A stretch of 64,000 bases of DNA from Owenia fusiformis (Eukaryota; Annelida; Polychaeta; Sabellida; Oweniidae). The notes under the pieces were generated by a model. It worked only from the letters and a program-made list of their open reading frames with translations. It was not told where the DNA came from and ran no database searches. Shown here piece by piece: positions 41,301 through 53,300 of the stretch (its first letter is position 1; each line of letters starts with the position of its first letter). Made by a program: the position numbers and the translations under genes. The stretch lies in contig CAIIXF020000003.1 in NCBI GenBank assembly GCA_903813345.2, positions 34,769,000 through 34,832,999 of the forward strand, given 5' to 3'.

Positions 41301-44300
41301 ATCTCTTGTATTTTTGACAATGATTGAAATGAACTTCACAGAATAAGTAAATACTAGTTTATCATTGTAGAAAATATCTTATTATTGAGAAAATGTCTTT
41401 GTCATCACAGGAAATGTCCTTGTCATTAAAATATCAGGAATGGGAGTCAAATAGGAATCATGGTTCTATGGGGAGTATTGATTTGTTCATTCTCATTATT
41501 TGTATTTTGGTCAAGTTTTGATTGTACATACATGTACTTGTATATTCATGTTTTTAGATCTGTGCGCTGAACTTTGTGTTTGTCGTCTTCCTGATTGTGC
41601 TACTACCTGTTCCAAAGTTGAATGCAGCTTTGCCTCATTTTGTCCAAATATGGGCGGGTATTGTTATACTTGCCAAAATGATATATCAATTGAGCATCGT
41701 AAAGCGTGACTATTGGTATTCAAATTGTACGGTAAGTTGATGAAGAATCACATTTGTATTAGTCAAATAAAATATTGAATTTCATTGTTTTAATGAAAAA
41801 TACAAAACTGTTGAGAAGTGTGAGCTTCAGCCTCTCTGGTTTTGTGGCTTTCCGGAAAAAGTGTGTTTATTTTGATTATTATTAATTATAATTAATAATG
41901 AATTTAATGATTATTTCATGATTGATGTCTTCTTGTTTCAGAGTGTATCATATGATCAGGGTATCTTCTTGTTTCAGAGTGTATCATATGATCAGGGTAT
42001 CTTCTTGTTTCAGAGTGTATCATATGATCAGGGTATCTTCTTGTTTCAGAGTGTATCATATGATCAGGGTATCTTCTTGTTTCAGAGTGTATCATATGAT
42101 CAGGGTATCTTCTTGTTTCAGAGTGTATCATACGATCAGGGTATCTTCTTGTTTCAGAGTGTATCATACGATCAGGGTATCTTCTTGTTTCAGAGTGTAT
42201 CATACAATCAGGGTATCTTCTTGTTTCAGAGTGTATCATACGATCAGGGTATCTTCTTGTTTCAGAGTGTATCATATGATCAGGGTATCTTCTTGTTTCA
42301 GAGTGTATCATATGATCAGGGTATCCCTCCTCCATTTAACTCTACAGCTAACAATGCTAATTGGTTTGGACTTGTGAAAACTGACAATATCTCACATTAT
42401 CTGAGGGTAAGTTAAATCATGTATTGAGGTTTACCAACATGTATATCTTGACTGATAAGCAAGCCGCAAACATTGTGAATTTAATTAATACAGTTATGCA
42501 CATGAACTAGTAAATCCTTGTAGCTATGAAAACAAATTGAGGGTAAAAGAGATAAATACAGGATGTAGTCAATTTTTAAAATAATGTTTTTATCAACCTG
42601 CTTTATTTAATAAATTATTTCTCACTGAGAATGAGTTGAATATTCATTGACACATTATTCCATTTTGATGTCACAATAATTGCTGCTGTGTTATCCTATA
42701 TGCTGACATGTTATCCTATATGCTGATATGTTATCCTATATGCCGATATGTTATCCTATATGCCGATATGTTATCCTATATGCTGATATGTTATCCTATA
42801 TGCCGATATGTTATCCTATATGCCGATATGTTATCCTATATGCCGATATGTTATCCTATATGCCGATATGTTATCCTATATGCTGATATGTTATCCTATA
42901 TGCCGATATGTTATCCTATATGCCGATATGTTATCCTATATGCTGATATGTTATCCTATATGTCGATATGTTATCCTATATGCCGATATGTTATCCTATA
43001 TGCTGATATGTTATCCTATATGCCGATATGTTATCCTATATGCCGATATGTTATCCTATATGCTGATATGTTATAGAACCACATAGCTCTGGTTGCTCTC
43101 ATCATATTCCAAGCAATAGTGAAAGTACACCAAGCCCAGTACTACATGAGACCAAACAAGACACCTCCAGAAACTAAGTACCCTGGAAAAATCTTCCCAG
43201 AGATTAGGCGTCAACATGCAGACGAGGGCTTGTTAAATTGTGCAAAGTTTTTACTCAATTTTGGATTCTACAAATATGGACTTGAGGTAAATTGAAATAC
43301 CAACACAAAATAGACTCATCCTGTGTATGGACACACTTAGTGAGAAACTTGCAAATCAAAACTGTTAATGTCACAGATTTCAAAATGATGTTTTTGTTAT
43401 ATGAACATAGCATCACAATAGTCTACAAGTAAAAAAAAACTCATACATTAGTTTGCTAATATATATTTTCCTTTTCAAAAAATTAGTCAATAAAATATAT
43501 TTTTACTTCAACTTTCAGCTCTGTTACACAATGACTGTCATCACTATTTGTGTGCGTCAAGATGCATTCGCTGTTCTCTATGGACTACTTCTTGGCATAT
43601 TACTACTCCTCAACCGAAGAGCTTCATATATACTCTGGCCTATTTACGCCATATTCTTGGCAATATTAATCCCAATACAGTATTTATCTTGCCTTGGCTT
43701 CCCATTGGTGCTTTGCTGGGGATATCCGTGGGATGAAGTGGCTGAGTTCAAGAGAAATCTTGCTTGGTGGATGTTTCTTCCAGATTACATCCACCCTCCT
43801 GATCATAATAAACTTGTTGGTATGTTTATTTTTTTACTTTAACTGAATCAAACATAGAATCCATAAGCATAGAGGGTGGTCCAAAAAGTGAACCCCTGCA
43901 ACAGGCTATATTTTCCTTAATACTTGCATGAATAGACTCATATTATCACATGTTGTAGAGAAAGGTCTAAAATTTTAGTTGATGCCATAATTTATTCTCA
44001 GTCTTAAATTTTGAAGAAATTACAAGAGTTTAACAAACATGCCTGAAAATTAGATATTGTACAAAATTTTACCAATGCGATTCACGGAAATTGTTGAAAC
44101 ACATTGGATGATCATCAACAGCTTTCAGTCAGTGATACAAGTTTAAATCCCTACCATATGACAAAAGGGACACTATTTAAGCAGAAAACACATTTCACAC
44201 TTTCATTGATCATTTTGAAACAGTTTTAACCGTTCAACAGTTCAGGGGTATGTTACCTTCACAAACAGTTAGAGGAGGGCCTCTTGTGGAAGGAAGTTGC

Positions 44301-47300
44301 CCCCTTCCCTGTGACCAGGAATCTGAGAAGCCCTTCATCAAATATCTTTAGAAAAATCAAAAGAAATTCCAATATTCAATGTTTTGAGCCATATTTCATT
44401 AGAATTGGTCCATGATTTATGAAGATATTGACATTTCAAGATCATATAGGGATATGTTCACTGGAAAATGTTATCGTCTATGGAAGCTTAGAACATTTCT
44501 TTAGATCACAATAACTTTGCAACTAACAAAGGCAAGATGCTAGTTTTAAGCCATAATGTGCGTGATTCAAAACCAAACAAAGTATTAGTTCTGCAGCTTA
44601 AAAAATGTCAGGGGAAGGGTGTTGAAGGGTTGAAGAATCACAGATATTCAAAATCACATTTTATCCATTTTCAGTAATATTCGGTAAGGGCTTATAATTT
44701 CTACAAATTTCAAGACTAAGAAAAATGTATTGTACCAACATAAATTTTAGACCTTCCTCTACAACATGTGAAGATATAAAAGAATTCCTGCAAGTAATAA
44801 GGGAAATATTGCAGGGGTTCACTTTTTTTGGACCACCCTGTACATGTATATAGTCAAAACAGTAACTTTTGTATATTTCAGATAGTAATGTATAATGTAC
44901 ATCAAAGCTGTGGCCTTTTGTAATTTAGGGAGTTTCAGCCATGTTAATTTTTTCGAAAATAACATGGCAGAGAAGTATCAAAATATTTAAAGGACACAGA
45001 TATGATAGCTAAACTAGAAAACAAACTAAAATATACAAAAGTTAGGATAAATATAAATGTTTCTATTTTTACATAAACTGTTTAACTGTTTCAATATGGT
45101 CATTTGATTGCTTATTTTTTAAATTCAAAGTACTCACAAACATTACTGTTTTGACTGTAAAGCCCAAATTTTTCAGAATTTCTGGATTGTTCTTTGAGTG
45201 AAGTCACAAAAATATGTTCCAATAGTAGTATAATTATTACATCTTTTGCCTAAGTTTTGCCTCAGCTATTTTTGAATCCTAGCTTAGTTGTATTCGGAAC
45301 CCAAGAATTTTTAAAGCAGAGTTTTTACCTACACAGCAGGTCAATAGGTCATGAATAGAAAAGTACTATGTATAATATAGGATTACATGTATATAATGTA
45401 CATGTATATAATGTGAGTTGTGACAAAAATGTAATTTTTTGCAGTTGATTTCTTCCAACTCTTATTTGTGGTTCTCCAATGGCGAGTATTCACCATAGAA
45501 AATAGTTCCAGAAGTGTGGAGGAATATGGGGGAGGTGATAACAAGAGTATTATGAAAGATGTGTTAACAAATGCCCCTAATCCAGTCAAAGATTTTACCT
45601 CAAATAAGGAGTAAGTGTGGTGCCATAATGACTGAGCAAACTTAGAGAAAATTTAAAGGGCTTTTGATTCCATATACCCCAAGTATTTATTTGAAGATAC
45701 AGTGTATTGGATGGATAAATACATCTACATAAAACTGTATTTAAGAATAGATTTAATTCTACACTAAATTCTGAGTTGAAACATCAGTCCATTTCATTTG
45801 GGATCGAACTCAACCCGACCTCTTGATATCTGGCCCATTGTTCGAGCACTGAGCTGAATGGTTATGCTGTATGCTTCTCTTAGTTTTTCTAAATTATGTA
45901 TTTGTTGCTCTTTGATTCAGGTCCTACCTTGACTATATCAAGTCAGTGTTGTTTTTCTATGGGTTCTGGGTAACCTTGGCGATCATCTTCATCACAGGGA
46001 CAAGTCGTATCAGTGTGTTCTGTATGGGCTACTTGATCGCCTGCTTCCTGTTCCTGTGGTATGGACAAGAGATGCTCGTAAAACCATTGCGTAATGTGCT
46101 TCGCATGTAAGTAATGTTACACTGTTGTTAATGCGCATTATTCTGATTACAAGTAACTTATTATTATTACACAGCAGTTGCTGTCTTTATGATGCTAAAT
46201 TGAAAAAGAATCATTGTATTTAAAATTATTGATAAAAGAGTAAGCTTCAGATGAATTAAAATATTGAATGCACGTGCATTTGTTATTGTACATGTTGCAA
46301 TGTTATAGGTGGGATGTCCTACTAGGCTATAACTTCATAGTGATTCTGCTAAAAGCAGCATTGCAACTAGTGGCATGTGTGTATGTAGAAAATCTCATAG
46401 TCAATCAATGCTGGCTGGTTCAACTCCTCAGCCTTGTCTGTCTTAAAGTGGATACATACCCAGAAACAGGTCAGTTAGAAATACATGTTTTGAACCAATC
46501 CCCAACCAATCTAGTGGGACCAATCAAAAGTGTTTATCAGGTTTTTTCAGGTTTAATATGTTAGTCAGTGGTAGATAACATAAAATGGGATATTAGAGAA
46601 TTTTCGTTATATGTTTTAATTCTACTTATACCGATATGTATACGTATGTTTATAAGTCTAAGTTTCAAGTTAGAACCATGTTTCGATATAAGTTACAAAT
46701 TTATATCAGGCTTGACCTACACCACTTGTTGAGAGTTAAACATGTTTACACGTATAGGGGGAGACCTTCACTGTTTATTGCGCAGTCGGTTCACACATCT
46801 CTAATTCCAAAAATGTAAACTGATAAAGTTAATACTTTTTATTTTAAAACATTACCTGTTCGTGTCCACATGGCGCAATTGGTTAGACTGTTTTATTTTT
46901 TTCTCAAGATCCGGATTTTGTTCGCAGTTCGTTCAGGTCGCACCACGTCGGTGTGCAACGTTGTTTAACGCGTCCCTTAGTCTAGAAGGTCATCATGACC
47001 TGATTACAGAACGGTATGGTCACCATCCAATTTTGAATCAATTCAAAATTCTAAATCACATTCCCTGTCCGGGAAAGTCCATGAAGTTCGTAAACAGACC
47101 GTAGAACATTGTATCTACTTTCATTCCGTTCGCACACAGTTTAAAACCAGTTTTGAAGAACACAGTGGCAACTTGCTTGGTGTGATAGCTATATTTTTGC
47201 TAACTCGTTGATATATACGTTCTTAATCAGTTTTAACCTGTTTGCAATTAGTTCTACCTCGTTTTCAATACGGCCTCAGACAGTTCAACTCATTGTTAAA

Positions 47301-50300
47301 ACGTCTCTAGTAGGATTGAAGTACGACGGTTCCGTTCGTAGTACGTCCAGCTCATCGTTAGTAGGTTGTCACTCGTTGTAATTGTAGAACGTGACGACCA
47401 AGAGAACATTTTGAGCATGTTCTAAGTTCTAGAGGACCTACCCGTTTGAGTATGTTCGATGAAGTTTGTAAATAGACCCCAAACGATTCTAAGTACGTCC
47501 AGTCCGTTCGTACACAGTTGAAGCCCATTTTCGAGAATGTAGTGAGAACTAGTTTGGTGTGATAGTAGGGTTAGATAATGCCAATTGTGTATATATTACG
47601 ATGAAAAATAGGATAAGGATAGTACTAACTTATAAACACTGTTCTATACGTGAAAACGTATTGCCTTACGAATAGAAAGCGCAAGATGTTATGACGTATT
47701 ACAACAAAAGCTATACATATAAGTATAAGGAATCTTATAAGATCACATTAACAACGGCCAGCATCATGAACATCAAGTCCAAACAGTATGTCATTGGGTG
47801 TAAATAAAGACCAATTGTGTACAGTATGTAAGACATTGAAAAAAAGATAAGAAAACTTCTAACTTATGATTCCTGCATCTCCTCTATCTGTAAAAAACGC
47901 ATAGCCTAAACAAATAGAGAGCGCAAGTTGTGATGACGTATTACACAAAAGCTATACCTCGGGGTGGAAAATTTTCTAAGAGGCTCTGTTAAGGAAAAAA
48001 TGACTTGGTGAGCTGGATGGAATTTCTGTGTATTTTTTTATTCTACTAGTGTCCTACATAAAGAATTTCGCCTGCGAAGCATATAACTCTTGCGAACATA
48101 TCTAAATACTGGTCCGAAGAAGACATACCTTGAATTTTTTAGAAAAAATTGGCTAAAAATGGAAACTACCAAAAGTCAAAATGTTCAACTCAAACAAAGT
48201 TGTAGCTGCTCTATATCAATATTATGTGTTATGTAAGGTTTCGCAGATGTTTCAGGACCTTCATTAGTATACTAGGTCTAGAAATGAGACATTTAAGGAC
48301 AAAACCTGGCATTTTTTATCATTTTCGCTTTCAGCAGTAATATATAGTTCCTCATATCTTGAATTTTATGCTGTCTGATTGTTGCATTTTCAATCAAATC
48401 TGTTCTTGTGCATGTCTTCTTCCATTTAAGGTATAAAAAATGTATAGTGGACAAACAATGTTCATATTAGAGCTTTCAGATCTCCCCTACCCCATTTATT
48501 ATGGAAAATAACCGAAAAATATGAAAAAATAAATTAACATGAAATTATAAACTTTAATAAAGTTGTAGCTGTTCTATATCAATATTAGATCATGGTTTTG
48601 GGCTGTATGGGGTTTGTTTTTCTTGACTGGGATGCACTTAGAGTTTGCTTTTTCTTGCTAAGTTCCATTACAACTTTTGGTCCTTTCCCTTTGGCACTAG
48701 TGCTTATATATTTATGTGTTATTTAATGTTTTTAAGATTTTTCAGAACTTTTATTGGTATTCAAGTGGCTAGAAATGAGACATTTAAGGGCAAAACTTGG
48801 CACCAATTACGTATAACGAAAATTCTTTATTGAAAGATGTTGAGATCAGAGGATGTATGTACCGTATTCTCTGTAATTACCGCCCACTCTCTAATAAGCG
48901 CCCACCCCGCTTCACAAAGTTCAAGAAACATCGAGGAATCATAATAATCCATGTCAAGCGCATGTCAAGGTCGTGAACTTTCTGGTTTCTTTTTAATGTT
49001 TCTCGACTTTTACATGACTTTTGCACGAATAATGATGATCTCTCATCAAATTAGAAATAATGTATAACTTTAGATCGATATCCAGCAGTCTCTAGTGGAA
49101 ATATTGAAGGTAATCGGCGATAATGACAAAGTGGGCGTGCCGGAAATAAATTAGACATAGACGGGTCTTCAACCACTGTCAATATTGTCTAAGCGATCTT
49201 TACCGTATTCTCTCCAATAACAGCACTTGTCATTTTATTATAAAAATATGTTGAAGAAAATGCATTCTTGTCAAGAAAAATTGCCATACATGAAATTCCT
49301 CGGGATTTCTGATTTCTTTCATACATGGGCGCTTATTAGAATGGTCTAAATAATGTATTTTCAATTTTCTAAACGCCCTGGGCGCTAATTACAGAGAATA
49401 CGGTATATACATGTATAGGTTTTGCTGTATTTCAAGACAGAGAATAAACCAAGCTATAGTGCTACAGCATTATCTTTGATATACAGTTTTACTTGGTTAA
49501 AAAAAACCTGTCTTAATGGTCAAAATGAGCGCTCACTCCCTAATGAACACTCCGCTGACCCTGCCTTCATAAATGTTAAGTAAAATGCCATTGATGAATG
49601 ACCAAAGATTGAAGAAAAGGTCAATCCTAAAGTCAAGGATAATAGTGTTCTTCCTCAAATCATGGTCAAAGAATACCTCTTCAGGGCGCTGTCTTTGAAT
49701 GAGTCCTTTTCTAAGATCATTTTCTTCATTATCAGATGTGAACCAATCGGGTGACTGTAAACTGCCTAATGATGATGCAGGTCTTACGTGGGATGTGGTA
49801 TGCTTTGTGTTCCTCCTGGCTCAACGTCGTATATACACGTCACAATATTTCCGTCATGTCGTCACAGAGCTTGAAGTCCAGAATAAACTAGCATCAAGGT
49901 AAAGTGTTATTGCTCAGGTTACTTGTTAGAAAAATTGCAACCAGAAAACTGTTTCCATTTTATGTGTTCTTCCTGCTGCTTTGAGAGTTCCCATTTTAGT
50001 TTCACAATTTATTTTGAACAATGCCACACATCCAGGAAAATATAAAAGTATGAACTAAGAAGCACTGGTCATTGAGTTGTTAACTTTGTCACCACCTAAG
50101 AGCAAAAATATTTTTATTATTTAAATAATCAAAAATGTTATCTAATTTTAATTTAGAAAGTACTTCCAAAAATTACTTCTGGGATGTCATTTTCTTTGTT
50201 TTGTAGGGGTGCCGAGTTGATTAACTTGAAGCTGATTGAAGCTGTGCTGATGATTAACAAGAGAGAGGAGTCTGTGTTGGCGAACATAAAACGTAAAATG

Positions 50301-53300
50301 ACAAGAATCAAGCTAAAACAGGAAGCCATGCAGCAGAAGGCAGTTATGGAACCAACAGATCATTATATAGGTGGGTTGTTTATTAGCTGCCATAATGAAA
50401 TATATTTAATATAATTATATAGGTGGGTTGTATATTAGCTACCATAATGTTGCACTGACATTGTACTTGGAAAAGGAAAATGAATTGCAGTCTACGTATA
50501 GTCTCGTATAGTGTTATGATATGTCTATGTAGAAAGGTCACACTGTTTTATTTACTCTATTTGGATAGAATGACTTCACATTTCCATATCAAGAGTGAAC
50601 TTGATGTGTCAATGCTGGGATAAAGGAGGATTGGTGTATCCCACAATTCCATTAAATTTACCCTTGGCGTGTCCCACAATTCCATTGAATTTACCCTTGG
50701 TGTGTCCCACAATTCCATTAAATTTACCCTTGGCGTGTCCCACAATTCCATTGAATTTACCCTTGGTGTATCCAACAATTCCATTGAATTTACCCTTGGT
50801 GTGTCCCACAATTCCATTGAATTTACCCTTGGTGTATCCCACAATTCCATTGAATTTACCCTTGGTGTATCCCACAATTCCATTGAATATACCCTTGGTG
50901 TGTCCCACAATTCCATTGAATTTACCCTTGGTGTATCCCACAATTCCATTGAATTTACCCTTGGTGTATCCAACAATTCCATTGAATTTACCCTTGGTGT
51001 ATCCCACAATTCCATTGAATTTACCCTTGGTGTATCCCACAATTCCATTGAATATACCCTTGGTGTGTCCCACAATTCCATTGAATTTACCCTTGGTGTA
51101 TCCAACAATTCCATTGAATTTACCCTTGGTGTGTCCCACAATTCCATTGAATTTACCCTTGGTGTATCCCACAATTCCATTGAATTTACCCTTGGTGTGT
51201 CCCACAATTCCATTGAATTTACCCTTGGTGTATCCCACAATTCCATTGAATTTACCCTTGGTGTATCCCACAATTCCATTGAATTTACCCTTGGTGTGTC
51301 CCACAATTCCATTGAATTTACCCTTGGTGTGTCCCACAATTCCATTGAATTTACCCTTGGTATATCCCACAATTCCATTGAATTTACCCTTGGTATGTCC
51401 CACAATTCCATTGAATTTACCCTTGGCGTGTCCCACAATTCCATTGAATTTACCCTTGGTGTATCCCACAATTCCATTGAATTTACCCTTGGTGTGTCCC
51501 ACAATTCCATTGAATTTACCCTTGGTGTATCCCACAATTCCATTGAATTTACCCTTGGTGCGTCCCACAATTCCATTGAATTTACCCTTGGTGTGTCCCA
51601 CAATTCCATTGAATTTACCTCTCATTATGTCTTTTTTACCAGAAAATTATACAAAAAGAAACAATGGCTAGAGTTACACAGGAGGTCTAATTTCTTAGTT
51701 GTAAAGCATTTTGTCAATGAAGCTTTGTATCAAATGATTTTTGAGGTGTAACTCAGGTTCGGACTTTCACTAGTGGAGGGCATTTCTACTGAAAGGAGCG
51801 TTTTCAGTATGTTATCCTACACTTAGTGTGCTAAATGTATAATAACAGTAAAAAATATATTTGATATCTATTGACAAAATGAATAAACTGAGGATAATGC
51901 CACGATATACTCCGGAAAACCAATATGCGGAGGATATCGTGACGATATACTCCAGAAAACCAATATGCCGAGGATATCGTGATAGGTGATAGTTAATTTG
52001 AAATACCCTGAATTTCATGTAGTAGAAGGAGGTTGCAGTACATATGTATACATGTTTATTTTATATAAAGGGTGGTTGCAATACATATTCCTTGTATACA
52101 TACCAAATATTACATTCTATTGAGGTGAATACATGTTCATCTTTCCCTCAGTATATTTCCCGCAGCCCGAAGGGCAAGGGAAATATACCTGAGGGAAAGA
52201 TGAACATTTATTTACCGAAAATAGAATGGAATATTTGATTTATTATATCATTTTAATTTTCTACAAATTATGTGTATTTTTTAGAACTATTTAAACACAT
52301 AAATAGGCTACAATACATGTGCTCATTAGAATAACCAAGATACATGTACAGCCACTTAGTCCGATGCAAGATATTGCCTTCTTTCATCCTTAAAAGTCGC
52401 ACGTGCAAGATGTCTTGTGACATCACTGGTTTATAAACATCAACAAAGTGGCAACGGACACAGAATTGCTATGAGTACCAATGCTCATTGCTCATACTAC
52501 AAACATAAGCTTTGACGTCATAACAATGAAGTTTTGTTGCCTGCGTATCCAAGTATTTTCTACAATATTGTTGTGACGTCATAACAAAGGCATAACATCC
52601 GGGACTTTCTACCGTGGTATATACTCCGTGGTATATACACCGTGGTATATACAGTTGAAAACGAGGCTGCAGCTGGAGATTGCAGGAAACAATGAAATAC
52701 ACCCTAATATTTTTAATCATGTGATCGGTTCTTATCCAATGAGAAAGCGAGAAACATTTCAATGATATAATAAATGCTAATATATCCATGATAATTTTAT
52801 ATAAAGGGTAGTTGCAATACATATTCCTTGTATACATGTTAATATATACATGTTAATTTTATATAAAGGGTGGTTGCAATACATATTCCTTGTATACATG
52901 TTTATTTTGTATAAAGGGTGGTTGCAATACATATTCCTTGTATACATGTTAATATATACAATATAGGCATTCCTCCCAGTTAAATATCCTTTAGAAGACT
53001 ATTCAGTATCAGTGTTTATTTTCCTCTCCTAAAAACCTGTATAAGTGGAACACTTTTCATTCCTGAAAAATAGTGCTTTCCTTTAAACCTTATTTTGATA
53101 TAGAGGTTCATTTTGTATTAAGTTAATGATAGCAGGACTTAGAAACATGTTTATCACCTGGAGGTGCCTCCCTGACAGAGGTCTTCCGCTTTACAGGTTT
53201 TACTGTTCAAAAATTCACATTAATTTGGAGCTGTGAATTGGAACAGCTTAACCTTTAGATGATCCTTTGGGATTAAGTAATATTATATTTTATTTTGTAA

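Noticed and set aside
41916-42335. 139-codon antisense frame with repeated ETRRYPDHMIHS
   Set aside because: Antisense shadow of the 36-bp repeat; the + strand frame fits the Piezo exon phase.
42708-43086. Long + strand frames with YADMLSYMPICYPICR repeats
   Set aside because: By-product of the 20-bp minisatellite; not in phase with the exon 17 splice.
46860-46960. tRNA gene
   Set aside because: A-box-like text is present but no cloverleaf or proper B box could be drawn.
50557-51751. Open frames of 338-360 codons on both strands
   Set aside because: They are produced by a 33-bp tandem repeat without stops in several frames. The same length on both strands and no homology argue against a gene.
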